From Isochrysis galbana (lineage: Eukaryota > Haptophyta > Isochrysidales > Isochrysidaceae), in assembly GCA_018136815.1 (NCBI GenBank), contig CM030931.1, positions 8,606,557 through 8,670,556 of the forward strand: a stretch of 64,000 bases of DNA. Direction: 5' to 3'. The notes under the pieces were generated by a model, which was not told the origin of the DNA, made no database searches, and worked only from the letters and a program-made list of their open reading frames with translations. A program made the translations under genes and the position numbers. Positions 29,520-40,837 of this stretch are shown here, in pieces; position 1 is the stretch's first letter; each line of letters begins with the position of its first letter.

Positions 29520-32500
29520 CTGTTATTCTGGTGCTTGTCTGGCCAGGAGAACAGTACAGCGCACGCGACACGCACGGTTCGCAGTGCATAACACAGCGCC
29601 AGACCGAGTCCTCATCACAGTAGTACGATCTAGATCGAGATAGCGCTCGCTTGGCTTCCGCTGGCTTGGGAAGTGGGAGGCCGCCGTGGCCCATATGATT
29701 AACGCATTACTTTGGTCGCGACTTGTTTATCTGGAGCGACCGATGCAGCTAAGTGTTTCCTGCTTTGTCTTTTATGTTCATGTCTGCATGCATATGGCCC
29801 GTTCGCATTGTGCCCATGTTATATGACACACGTGGCGTTTGCAGCAGGAGCCAGTCGCAGTGTTGCAAGAAGAAGAGAAAGTAGGAGAGTCGCCCTCGAG
29901 GTATTTCTGAGTGGAGCACTCCCCTTTTGTTCCCCGCTTCATTCGTGGTTTCTCTCCATGAGTGAGCCGTGCTAGCGCTAGGGCGGTCAAGCTTCAAGCT
30001 TTGTCAAACATGACTTTTTGACTACTAATGTTGGAGGGGGGGGGGGGGGGGGGGTGCATTTTTGACTGTTCTCCCAATGCCTACAGAAACTCCCAGGGGG
30101 GCCACCTGCCGCGGCGGAAATGCTCGGCAAAAAAAGAGCGATTTGCCCCCCCCCCCCCCCCTCGCCCCTCCTGTACATACGCTCTGGGGGACTACTCACT
30201 ACTCAGGTTCAGGTCGCGTTCAGTCGAACATGGAAGAAACTCGGTGTGAGCCATCGAATCTCCACATAGTTTGATTCAAATATTGAGTTTAAATTCATAT
30301 CTTTACACTGAAACACAATTGCAGCCCCTCACCTTCTTCGTCATCCTTTCCCCTGCAACCTCGGCGATTGCCATCATTGCCATTGCATCCGTAAGCTGTA
30401 AAAAAAATCTTCTTACAAATCTCCGCTACGTGTGCGGCGCGAGGCAGCGTGCTCATACTACTCCCTTCTACCCGTCCTTAGCACTATAAGTATAAGGGGG
30501 GGGGGCTGAGCTACTCTCGGGATTTTTTTTTCGCGTTTCAAGTGAATCTCAGAACTACGGTGGCGGCCGCCCCGGTCGGAGGGCTGCCGAGGCTGCCGGT
30601 CACCTCGGAGGCCACATCAGCAAGCCTCATGCCACGCTCAGGTGTGCGCCGCGCTCCCACACCCCCTGGGAGTCCTGCGGCCGTTCCTCCTTGCACCTGG
30701 CGGGCCCACACGCCTCTGGGGGGTTGGTTCGCGCATGCGCGTGTCGCATTCGCGAATCGACGCTCGTTAGGCTTCTCTCTTCTCTTCGTTCGGTATTTAT
30801 CGTTATAATTCTCTCGTTCTCGTTCTCGGTCAAAAACTTCGCGTGGACGCCTAGGATCTAGGGTTCTGGAGCGCCCTCCCTCTTTCTCTCGAAGAGAAGG
30901 CAAGTTTCCCCACCTTTCTTCCTCCCAGGCGCCTCGCGAAAGGTTTAATTCGCTATCTCCCCGCGTTTCTTTACCTGCTTCTGGGGGCAATCAGGTTTGG
31001 TTTGCCATCTCCCCTCGGAGATCGATTTAGGTTCGCTGCTTGGGTGAGGGAATCTTTCTCCTTGGTCCTTGGTTTGCCATCTCCCCTTGGAGATTGATTT
31101 AGATTCGCTGCTTTGGTTTTGGGTTATCTTTCCCCTTGATGCAAGTTGCATGGAAGCCCTTGGTCCCGTTGGTTTTTGGTTTTCTCCTCCCTTGGTTGCT
31201 ACTCGGGGTTGCTCGATAGAAACGTCTAGAAGGTCCACGCTCAACAGCAAGATTTCTTCGATTGCAAGGATACCTCGCTGCGATCTGTATCCAATGTGAT
31301 CGCCGTGGTTGCGCGACATAACGTTCCTCTTCGACTTTCCGCCTTGGTGGGAAAATCCAAAGCGAAGACACGCTCCGACCGTCGCTGCGGATTCTCTCTC
31401 TCTCTCGCTCTCTCTCTCTGTCTCTCGCGACGTGTTTGAGTTACCGGCGATGTGGGGTCTCGGTTATTTCATGTTTTGCTTGGTTTGGGTGAATGATTCT
31501 AGTGTGTTCGTGAGTCGGTGTCGCAGCATCGTTGGATCCGACGTCTTGTCGTCAGTCGTCATCCGTCGCTCTCGCTCTCGTCGCTCTCGCTCTCGTAACA
31601 CTCGTAGCCTGAACGCCGGGGCTCCGTTTCTAGCGGTGGAAAACCCGAAAATGCATGGAGCGGTGGCTGGCGGAACCCCCTTGTTTATCACTGTGAGCCA
31701 CCGTCAACCCCTTTCCCCTCCCCCAGTTCACTCATAGCGGAGATCCTGTGCTCGGGGAGGCCGTGCGCTGTGCTTCAGCCAGGGGGTGGAGAGAAGGGGG
31801 TAGGAGCCTGCATTTTCTTCGATTCTCGGGCGTAGCATAGGTCTGTTTTCCATCGGAGACGCCGCCCATGTGCTCCTTCGGTGCTTTTGCGCTGGATTCC
31901 CCTTCGTGCTAAGCGATGTTTCGTAGGTCTAGCCCTCTCGCCGCCTTTGATAGGTCTTCAGACGTTTCTAGGTTGAAAGCTTTGGCTCCACCGTCCACCG
32001 CGGAAAGGGGTCTAATCATTTTTAAAATATGTTTGTTGCTCGGGGCGTGAAGCCCCCGGTCCTCCCGCTGTTTTCTTGTCTCTGAAAGAAACCAACTTTT
32101 GCCGTTACTAGTAGGTGATATCGCGTTAGCTGTTGCTGTTGCTGTAGTTTATTGAAGTCTTGCAGTTGGTGCTTTCGAATGGACGGTGTTTGCCGCACCT
32201 TCTTGACATTGTCGATGCCATTGTGCACTTTGCGCCCGTTCCGAGATCATAAAATGTGTGTTTCATGATCTCCGGTTGAGGCTCGTTGTCAAGGCGTACG
32301 AGTAGATGCGCCGAGGGGTGTGCCGTGATAGTAGATAGTACCGGGCTAGTAGGAGTAGGAGTGTAGGAGTAGTGGTACTAACGAACGCTCAGTTATTTTA
32401 TTATTATCTGGATCTCAGGTTGCACATTTTCAGAAATTGCACCCGGACCAATGCGCAGACTTAGGAGCCCCTGAAATGAGGGTTACAGCGTACAACACTA

Positions 32501-32806
32501 CTGGCAGCAGGTCGATTTCGACCCGCTGTCGCGCTACTGCTTCTGGCGGAGATTGTGGCTAGAGAGCTAGAGAGGGCTCATTTTTGCTTCGCTTGTGCTA
32601 TCTGCACAGGAGGCTGATCATATCATGTAGCTGTTTGATGATGGTGTCAGAAGCCGTGCATCGCATGGGTTTGAAATATTATGTAAACACCCAACTTGCT
32701 AAGCGCAACATGAAGGGGCTAAGCTTACTTCTTACTTGCCATTCAAAGAAGGACACCCTAGCTCTTGGACCCAAGTATCCGCAAGCCGAATCTGTGTGGG
32801 TGGTGC
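29520..32806. other. Repeat-rich gap between PET191-like gene and PCCB
   Basis: No supported gene. Contents: 29982-30240, a relative of the piggyBac-left repeat, carrying a 19-G run (30036-30054) and a 16-C run (30146-30161); 30396-30470, the AATCTTCTTACAAATCTCC retroposon module; 30747, a TGTCGCATTCGCGA LTR-like start; about 31018-31095, two ~64-bp direct copies around TTTGCCATCTCCCCT; 31200-31530, a repeat found inverted at 43140-43545; and 32310-32405, a plus-strand retroposon 3' end. Confidence 0.5.
31200..31530 (-). repeat. Dispersed repeat with a conserved reading frame
   Basis: This block matches 43140-43545 in inverted orientation. On the minus strand both copies contain, in the same frame, MSR.HGDH.GYRSQR.I, then EEIL.LSV.LLD.S.EQP. 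The conservation of frame between diverged copies suggests an old coding start, probably of a retrotransposon gag, followed by a TC/GA microsatellite. At 43 kb it leads straight into Copia RNase H. Confidence 0.55.
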
Positions 32807-34411
32807 TCAAAGCGGAATGTTGTCGTGCTTCTTCCATGGACGCTGGGACTGCTTGCCCTTTAGGAGCTCCAAATCCTCGCAAATACGGGTACGGGTCTCC
32901 CTAGGCAGGATGACTGCATCTACAAAGCCCCGCTGTGCTGCCACCAGCGGGTTGGCGAACTTATGCTCATACTCGAGTGTCTCTTCCGCGACACGTTTGC
33001 CCCGAAAAATGATCTCGACAGCACCCTTGGCACCCATGACCGCCACTTCGGCAGATGGCCAAGCATAGTTGAGGTCGCCGCGCAAATGCTTGGACGACAT
33101 CACATCGTACGCACCGCCATATGCCTTCCGTGTGATGACCGTAATCTTGGGGACGCTCGCCTCGGCGTAGGCGAACAGGAGCTTGGCCCCATTTCTGATG
33201 ATACCGTCGTGTTCTTGTGCACGGCCCGGAAGGAAGCCAGGCACATCCACAAAGGTGACGATGGGGATGTTGAAGCAGTCGCAAAACCTCACGAAGCGCG
33301 CGGCCTTGATGGACGCATCGATGTCAAGGCATCCGGCTAGCTCCTGGGGTTGATTCGCAACGACCCCCACAGTAGCCCCCTCCATTCGACCAAAACCAGT
33401 GATGATGTTCTTCGCAAAATTGGGTGAGATCTCGAACAGATCACCTTCGTCCAACACACGCCGAACAAGCCCACCCATGTCATACGGGACATTTGGATCC
33501 TCTGGCACAGCACGATCGAGAGCAGGGTCCTGCCGCGAACGGATGTCTTCGGTCTGCCGAACCGGAGGACTCTCGCGGTTCGAGCTGGGTAAGAAGCCGA
33601 CGAGCGCACGCAGGCTCGCCATGGCCTCGAGGTCGTTGGAGGCCGAGAGGTGGGCGACGCCGGTAGTACGCGTGTGTGTGCGGGAGCCGCCCAGCTCCTC
33701 AGCGGTGATCACCTCGTTGGTAACGGTCTTGACAACCTCCGGCCCCGTCACAAACATGTACGAAGTGTGGTCAACCATCATGGTGAAGTCGGTCATCGCG
33801 GGAGAATATACGGCACCGCCTGCGCACGGTCCCATGATGACGGACAGCTGGGGGATCACTCCCGATGCATCCACGTTGCGCTGGAAGACCTCGGCGTAGC
33901 CAGCAAGAGAGGCGATGCCCTCTTGGATGCGTGCACCACCTGAGTCGTTGAGACCGATCACCGGTGCGCCGACGAGCATTGCCTGGTCCATGATCTTGCA
34001 TATTTTCTCGGCATGCGTCTCGGAGAGCGAGCCGCCGAAAACGGTGAAATCTTGCGAGAAGACGAAAACCCTCCGCCCGTCGACCATCCCGTGCCCGGTG
34101 ACGACACCGTCTCCGGGTGGCGTCTGTTCCTGTGCGTGGAAGTCGTGGGATCGGTGGGTCTTGAGCGCGTCGTACTCACGGAAGGAGCCCGGGTCGAGGA
34201 AGAGCTCGAGGCGCTCCCTCGCCGTGAGCTTGCCCTTGTTGTGCTGCGAGGCGATCCGGTGCTCTCCTCCACCGAGCAGTGAGGAGCGGGTCTGTTCATC
34301 GAGGCGCTGGCGGACAGAGGCGGCCTTGGCGAGATGGGGCGGCGCGACGAGCTTGGGCGCGCTTGAGAGCCGTCGCGCCCCTCCCAAGCGGCGTAAGAGG
34401 GCCCGCTGCAT
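32807..34411 (-). CDS. PCCB: Propionyl-CoA carboxylase beta chain, mitochondrial
   Basis: The CDS from ATG at 34411 gives 534 residues with no intron, close to the ~539 of animal PCCB. The frame is open further upstream to 35056, but that part is low-complexity proline from the purine tract and is not credible. The N-terminus [17 protein letters not shown] is basic and hydroxylated, a likely mitochondrial presequence. Carboxyltransferase hallmarks are present: [57 protein letters not shown], and late [21 protein letters not shown] and [19 protein letters not shown]. With the biotin-bearing alpha chain it would carboxylate propionyl-CoA to methylmalonyl-CoA in the breakdown of odd-chain fatty acids and branched amino acids. 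The alpha chain is not in the window. Confidence 0.95.
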   Translation of the reverse strand: MQRALLRRLGGARRLSSAPKLVAPPHLAKAASVRQRLDEQTRSSLLGGGEHRIASQHNKGKLTARERLELFLDPGSFREYDALKTHRSHDFHAQEQTPPGDGVVTGHGMVDGRRVFVFSQDFTVFGGSLSETHAEKICKIMDQAMLVGAPVIGLNDSGGARIQEGIASLAGYAEVFQRNVDASGVIPQLSVIMGPCAGGAVYSPAMTDFTMMVDHTSYMFVTGPEVVKTVTNEVITAEELGGSRTHTRTTGVAHLSASNDLEAMASLRALVGFLPSSNRESPPVRQTEDIRSRQDPALDRAVPEDPNVPYDMGGLVRRVLDEGDLFEISPNFAKNIITGFGRMEGATVGVVANQPQELAGCLDIDASIKAARFVRFCDCFNIPIVTFVDVPGFLPGRAQEHDGIIRNGAKLLFAYAEASVPKITVITRKAYGGAYDVMSSKHLRGDLNYAWPSAEVAVMGAKGAVEIIFRGKRVAEETLEYEHKFANPLVAAQRGFVDAVILPRETRTRICEDLELLKGKQSQRPWKKHDNIPL

Positions 34412-35010
34412 CCGCTCTCGAGGGGGAGGGGGATGCGGAGGCGGAGGGCAGAGAGGTGCACACGGGGGCCGAGGGGGAAAGAGCAGAGCGCAGCGGAATG
34501 GGGGGGGGCAGTAGAATGAGAGAGAGAGAGAGAGAGAGAATTCGATTAAGAGATATCTGGCAGACATGGTGTTGAAAGGGAAAGAGAGGGACGGGGGGAG
34601 ACCAATCACACGATACAGTTGTTTTCGTGCTGGGCGAACAGAGGGAAAAAAGAGGGGGGGGGGGGGGGGGGGGAGAGGGGGGGAGCACGCACGCGGAGAG
34701 CGCTGGCGAGCGGAGTGGAGAGAGGAGAGAAGAGAGGACAAAAGGATAGAAGAGAGGGAGAGAGACCAGAGAGAGGCGAGACGAGGGGGAGGGGAGGACT
34801 TGGAGGAAGCAGAAAGGAAGCAGAGAGTAAGAGAGAAGAGGAGAGAGGAGGGGGGAGGGACGGCTGGCTGCGATGCGGCCGGAGGAGGGGGGGGGCCGCG
34901 CGCGGGGGCGGGGAGGGGGGGGGGGGGGGGGGGGGCAGGGCGAGGGGGCGGAAAGGGGGAAAGGGGCGCGGGGGAGGGGGGAAGCGTCTCTTCCGCAATG
35001 GCTGGTGGCG
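34412..35010 (+). promoter_or_regulatory. 600-bp homopurine tract upstream of PCCB
   Basis: Nearly every base from about 34490 to 34995 on the plus strand is G or A, including (AG)n at 34521-34541, a 20-G run at 34654-34673 and a 21-G run at 34915-34935. It covers the region directly upstream of the minus-strand PCCB gene, so the gene's sense strand there is pyrimidine-rich. Such tracts can form triplex or quadruplex structures and exclude nucleosomes; a promoter role is inferred from position only. Confidence 0.5.
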
Positions 35011-35469
35011 CTACTAAGGTGTCATCAAGCCTCCGAATCATCTCATCAGCACGCACTAATGGTTATAAAGCAGGTCCTTTGGGCGCCCCACGACGCGAGA
35101 ACTCCGCGCGCGGCGCAGCGGCGGCCCACCGCAGTCGCCGTCGGCCGTCGTCGCACATAGCCAACGTTCTTGCCAGGGCAACCGGCGTTCCGGCGTTGCA
35201 TGCATCGGTGGAGTGGAGCCGTCCCGCAATGATGAGCGGGCGCGAATAATCTTAGGCGGTCTCACATACATGGGGTCAAACAGGGTTTTTGTCGCATTCG
35301 CGATCGACTCTCTCACCTTGTGCCTTTTCGCGCTCGGTTGCGTTCCGGTTTTACTCGTTACTCGTTGATTTTGATTCTTTACTTGCAGCTCGCCTGTTGC
35401 TCCTTGCATGCGTGCGCCCCTTTCCCTTTGTGGCCGATCTGACCTTGTTCTCGCGCCACTTCGTAGCCT

Positions 35470-35657
35470 TGTCGCATTCGCGAGCCTCTGCAGGCTATTT
35501 CGCTATTTTCCGCTCTACCGTTATAACCGCGATGGTAAATCATCAATCTTCGTTCTTATGTCTATCTATACGTCTACGACGTTTCCACGCTTCTATCAAT
35601 CACTACACTTCATTCAATGTTGGTCTACCATTATATCCACGTGGCCAAGCAGCTTCA
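35470..35657 (+). mobile_element. Truncated LTR, same family as 12060-12307
   Basis: From TGTCGCATTCGCGAGCC to GTGGCCAAGCAGCTTC this is almost identical to 12060-12243, then diverges. A second TGTCGCATTCGCGA start lies at about 35289, giving two LTR-like starts 180 bases apart. Nothing else is recognisable between 35011 and 36007. Confidence 0.6.
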
Positions 35658-36023
35658 GCAAGAATCAAAGTCGTCGCGTCCCGCGCCGGATCCGTCAGAG
35701 GGGCCCCACAGTCGGGCCCTTTGCCCGCTCTGTCCACTCTCATCGCCGAAGCACTGTCGACCACACGCGTTGAGGCGACGACCCACGCCCCGACGGACCC
35801 ATCCGAGTCCGTCGCTGCGCCTTCCTCGTCACCGCCATCGCCCCCCGATGCTGTCGAGAGCGGGCATGAGCCCGCTCTCACTGAAATCGTTATTGAACCA
35901 GATTTTCCCGCCTCTCTCAGAGGTCGGAGAAGCTGCACCACCCCCACCCTCGGACTCCAAAGGTGCTTACGAGCCCTACCGAGTCCACCCCGATCGCGCC
36001 GCCGTCTATCCTACCGCCCCATA

Positions 36024-36959
36024 ATAAAACAACTGAGCGTTAGTACCACTACTCTCACTAGCCCGGCACCAACACGACAGCCCACAGCGCACCTGCCCGT
36101 ACACCTTGGCGCGTGCTGTTGACACAGATACATATTCCTATGCACCCCTCCAAATCTCCCCCCTCGCAAGCCCCCGGCTCTCATTCTAACTCCCCACAAG
36201 TTAAAATGAGGGAAAACCCATTGAGGCGGACCGGTCGACGCCGGCCGACTCTCCGGGAAAAAGCACCGGGGGGGGGGGGGAGGAACCTCTCGTCGTGAAG
36301 AGGAACGGCCCTTACAGCTCTCGCCGCGAGCGGTCCTCGAGGAATAAAAGACTGCGCCTCGAGATACCTGCCACAAGGGTTCTCGTAGGCGTCTTGAGCC
36401 TCTCCCTCCTCATCTCCCACCTGTCGCCAGCCGCCCCTCTCCGCCCGTTTGCTTATGCAAACGGGTCCCATTTCTTACCGCACTCCATCGGGGGGGGTGC
36501 AAAACCCCCCCTCTCCCTCTCTCCATTCTCCTCCTCCTGTGTCCCTGCGGCGCGTCGCCATGCGGCGCGCCACGGCCTGCTCTCAGAGGTCCTTTGGGGG
36601 CTCCCAGAGGGCCAGCCAGGGCAGCTCAGGGGGCAGTGGAGGCTGGGGCTCAGCCCCTGGCCCCCCCTGCCTCTCCCACGCTTGCCTCGCTGGCCATGGG
36701 AGCCGCCCAGAGGCATCTGTCTGCCTGGCGACCAGGGAAGGGGGGGGGGGGGTCAGCTCGAGGGCAGGCCCACGCAGGGCGTGGGAGTGCGAATCACGGC
36801 CCGCGCCCACTAGGGGTCTGGGCCAGTGTGGTGATTGCCCAGCCCCTGCCAAAGGGCAGGGGCTGTGGTTGATTGTACGGGCCCACCCCTGGGGGTGTCC
36901 GCGATGGAGAGAGGGGGGCGCGAGGCCCCCATTGACCCCCACTTATAAAAGTAGGTTGA
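36024..36959 (-). mobile_element. 936-bp retroposon with 16-bp target-site duplication
   Basis: ATCCTACCGCCCCATA occurs at 36008-36023 and 36960-36975, precisely flanking the block. On the minus strand the element opens with CAACCTACTTTTATAAGTGG, a hairpin with an ACTT-TTAT-AAGT stem-loop, then GGGGG...CCCCC. It ends with GTGGTACTAACGCTCAGTTG and TTTTA. The interior shares the GGCCAGC..GGGCAGCTCAGG and CTGCCTCTCCC core with other family copies and has two G runs (36268-36281, 36738-36751). There is no intact long ORF, so it is non-autonomous or decayed. The duplication size is typical of LINE-mediated insertion. Confidence 0.85.
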
Positions 36960-36975
36960 ATCCTACCGCCCCATA

Positions 36976-37634
36976 CCCACGCTCAATGCTAGTCACTAGT
37001 CAGTAGTCGGTATTAATTAGCAAGCCTGCAGCCTTGCGCGCGCGCGGCGCCCACTGTAGCGCAGTAGCCGCCGCAGACACTGAGTGGGCGCTCAAAACTC
37101 GGTGATTAACTAGTTAACTAACTAAGGTTTGAGTTTCCAGAAACTCGATGATTAATGAAAGGGGGTTTTGAAATTGCCGATTAATAGTGATTAATATAGT
37201 TAACTGGTTTAACTGATTCCTAGCCTTGTCGCCATCCCTACAAATAGTTCTGATCTTTCACGTAAACATAAAAATAAATTTCTCGTGAGTAGCCCCCCCC
37301 CCGCGCGCGCTTCGCACAGTGGTGATGTGTGGAAGGGAAACATCGCTAGTGCTAGTGCATGCGCTCCACCTTCTCCTTTTGTACCCCATCATAAGTTACT
37401 TGTATGGACCGCTGGCGCTGCGTAGCGACGCTGTTGGGACTCGACTAAGCGCGATAACTCTCCTCGTGCAAATGGTCGCCAACCGTAAAGTGCTCAGGCT
37501 TGAGGAAGCCACGGCAACACGCGCTCAAGTGTTGGCTGGCAACGAGCGCTCAATGTGGGCCATATACCGTGTAGCTAGTCGAGGTCAAAAACGTGGGAAG
37601 CTCGCAAATCACAGGGCCTCGAGGCGCTGCCCTG
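36976..37634. other. hAT-like AT-rich end and spacer
   Basis: From about 37095 to 37228 the sequence is AT-rich with repeated GATTAA and GTTAACT words and ends GATTCCTAGCCTTG (37215-37228), matching 28563 and 2181. This may be a small non-autonomous hAT-related element. The remainder up to 37634 is 3' flank of the next gene, with no other signal. Confidence 0.45.
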
Positions 37635-39605
37635 CTAGGAACTCGCCGCCTCGACGCTTTTGCTCATTGATGCTCGCTGGGCGGCCGAGAGCATTTGTTG
37701 GGTGCTCGCGGGCGCACCATCTATATTTCCCCCCAAATCATTGAGTCGTCGGCTGGCGGATACTCGACGAACAAGCGCAAATTCATGTGCAAGAGGTTGC
37801 TCCCCTTCAGCTGACGTTGGTGCCGACTCGGCCCCCTCTCCGACGTCCTGCTTGTCAATGAGGTGCCCTTTAGATTCGCTGTGGTCCCTAACAGTTGTGG
37901 CCCCGTTGGTTGCCCGCGTTGTCGCAGCATCTGTTTTATTGCCATTCGCCTCCACCGTGACCCTCGTTATCAACGGGGATGGTGATCCATCCAGCGGAAG
38001 TTTGGTCAAGCCGCCGTTGCTGTCGGCAGCCCCTGCCTTCATAGGCGCATGGGACGAGGATGCGATCTGCGGGACCGATGGCTGACTCGGCGATTGTGGC
38101 TGTGGCTTTGGCTTCGGAAAGCCCAACCCCAATATCCCACCCTTCATCGCCGCCCAAAGATGCTCTCCAGTCTTAGCTTGCAAGTGAGGTTGCTCCAGCA
38201 AAGCCGAGACGAGTTGCCGTGCATTACCTCGCACCTCTTCGTTTTCGAGGACTGACATACTGGATGAACGCAGCAACTCACTTGCTGCCTCTCGTGTGTC
38301 TTCACGTGCAAACCAAGCAGCAGCAAATACTCCAGCGGCAGCCAGGAACTCCTCCGATCGTAAGGCTGCGACGAGAGCGCCGATGAAGTGTTGGCGTGTG
38401 TCCTCGCGGTCCAACACCCACAAAGTCAGCTCAAGAGCTTCACGTAGCACCGCCGGGTCCTTGAGAGCTGTTACAAGGAGGGAGACCAGAGCTGCACGCG
38501 TAGCGGGGTGATCGGCAAGTGCACAGATGAAATCGACCGAGCGACGCTGTGTGCCAGGGTCCTCAAGAAGTGCCTGCACATATAGATGGAGATGTATTGG
38601 GGGCAGCATTAGAGTTACGATCCTGATACCGGGACTGCCCATGATCTAGGCCGTGCTCGCAAACCGCTTGTGGCTGCTGGGAAGGGCATAATGTGCGGCC
38701 ATGCACAACTCCTTGCCGCCATTCTGCTTCAGATTGTACGCACTTGCAGTGTTTGAAGGGTCAGCGCCGTGGCCTGCATTTGCATCTTCTCGTCACCTTG
38801 GGGGGCGAGGGGGTGAGGTGGGAGGCTGGGAGTGGCTCGATCGGCGCTCCTGCTACACTTCATGAGGAGTTCACAAGCTGTATGCCCAAATTACATGAAC
38901 TGCACATCCTGTGAGGAGTTTGCGACTAAAAGGCCACGCGCCTCAAAGACTGCAGCGCTCAGCGATAGAAGAGCAATGCGCAGCAGCCGTGCTCTCACCG
39001 AGTGCTCCCGAGGCTGCATGGGAAAGCTCGTCCTTAACCACCTCCCGAGCGCGGTGCCGGTTGAAGAAGACCACACTTCCCACAACAAGTAGCAAACTGC
39101 CAACAGCCGCCGCCAGACGCCGCGAACGCGCGTCTAGTATCTGCTTGAAGAGGCGCTGCAGCTCCTCGCGTTGATGGTGCGAACGCGCATTGATTACATC
39201 CCCTAAGACGTGCAGGCGCTCCTGCAATCTCTGTGTCGTGGACGTCTCCATGTCCACAACCCTTCCCGCTCGCTCGGCGAATGCCCAGCTCCCTTGATCC
39301 CCCATGCTGCCGCCGGCGCCATCTGATCGCGGCGCACTGCTTCGCGCGCTGGCGCTACCATCGTCCCCAACCCTCTTGTGTCGGCCACCGGCCGCGCCAG
39401 CCTTGGCCCCATTGCCAGCATCGGCTCTGCTGCTACCGCTGCCGCCGTTGCGTGAGGGGCCTGAGCCAGGCTTGGCGTGGCCTCCGTCGGAGAAGAGGCG
39501 AGTAGGCCGATGAATGAGTGCGAGCTCCGGCTCACCCGTACGCGCAAGCGCAGGCACCGCGGCGCGAGGCCTGACCAGCTGGCGCGCGACGAGCACGGCC
39601 CGCAT
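37635..39605 (-). CDS. Putative mitochondrial membrane protein with helical repeats
   Basis: Two long minus-strand ORFs look like parts of one gene. The 5' part (39605 to about 38999) opens MRAVLVARQLVRPRAAVPAL, a good mitochondrial presequence, then has a low-complexity linker, a coiled coil (TTQRLQERLHVLGDVINARS...) and one membrane helix LAAAVGSLLLVVGSVVFF. It stops at a GTGAGA donor. The 3' part (acceptor TGTGCAG at 38574, coding from 38573 to 37635) is HEAT-like: repeated helices such as ATRAALVSLLVTALKDPAVL and ALELTLWVLDREDTRQ. Phases do not match directly; a 14-nt micro-exon at about 38912-38899 would reconcile them but is speculative. Similar helix-repeat proteins of unknown role occur in algae, as far as I recall. 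The C-terminus is low complexity. Confidence 0.55.
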
Positions 39606-40837
39606 CGGCGCCGACGCGATCCGCCGCCGGAGGCGAGGAGGGGGACGAGGGAGGTGGGGCGGGGGGCCGAGGGGGAGGGGAGGGGACCGGCGGGCCTACG
39701 AATGCGGTAGACACCAAAAATTCTCCTTCACTCAAAATTATTAAGGTGGTAGGCGCTACTATCGGAAGGGCTTCTACGGGCGGCGGCGGAGGCACGGGCC
39801 CGCTCCTCTGGGGCCATGGCTCCAGATCCCTGAGCAGAAGGGCCGCTGGGCCGCGGATGTGGAGAGCCATCCACCTGGGCCATGATCGGGTCCGGATGGC
39901 TGGCTCCGCCCATTGTCGCGATCGCCGAGGGTGGGCCTCCTCCCCCACCCCTCTCCTCGCCGCCAGCGTGGCAGCGAGGAGCGAGCGCAAGGGGGGTTTG
40001 GCAGGTCTGTGTGCGGCTGTGTAGGCACACAGACGGGGCAGACCAATCATACTCATGTAAGGTGCGACTGGAGTGCGGCTGGGCACCCACTCGTGGCCGC
40101 AGGCGCCGCGCTCAGGTGGCTCTCCGGCGAGACGCTCAGCGCTTGCGGTGAGGGGACACCAGAACGCGCTGCATTTCTGGACGGGGCGAGTCGGATGCGA
40201 CATGAGCTGCCGCAGCCGTCTTTGCATACGATATTGTGGCATCAATATACAGGCGTAGATTCCACGCGGCAGTGTGAGGCAGGCCGCAAAGGTCAATCGT
40301 ATACGGGACCTCCTGACGTCCCAAAACTGAGCTAAGGAGTGGTCGTACGGACAGGGTCGGCATTCGAGCTGGCGAGCACGTACCGCCCCCCCTGATGGTT
40401 CATCTTCTCGAGCATCAGCGGGGCTGCAACGCCCATACTTTTGAGTGAATTATCCAGGGCGCTGTAGGGCTTCCGCCAGCATTGATCGTTGGGCTATTGT
40501 GCTAGTATAACTGGTATTACTTGCTAGTGTGTTGAGGTGCCAAAAACAGGCCCAATAATTCACTTGAAAATCAGTTTTGGGGAATTTTGTACCTCTTCAG
40601 GACGAATGCCAAAGATCTCTGCCCAACTCCATTCCACTGGCGAGCACCAACGGCTCGCTTTCGGGCACTCCTTAGGCGCAGACCAGAGCTCGTGGGACGG
40701 ATCTGGCTGCCCGCACCAAACGCTCGCTGTGCTCATGTTCTATGTAAATGTTGCTCATGGCATTTTGAATACCACAAGCAGATGCCAGCAGCAATGTAAT
40801 TGCAAGTGTGCAGAGTATTAGCAACCTCACCTACCAC
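39606..40837. other. Intergenic, no gene supported
   Basis: GC-rich and partly open in several frames, but nothing resembles a protein family. Bases 39635-39700 are G-rich upstream of the mitochondrial protein gene on the minus strand. No repeat shared with the rest of the window was noticed. Confidence 0.4.

Noticed and set aside
34412-35056. N-terminal extension of PCCB to 35056
   Set aside because: It is low-complexity proline and serine translated from the purine tract; the ATG at 34411 gives normal length and a mitochondrial presequence.
39532-40296. Minus-strand ORF of 254 codons
   Set aside because: No family resemblance, arginine- and proline-rich composition typical of GC shadow frames.
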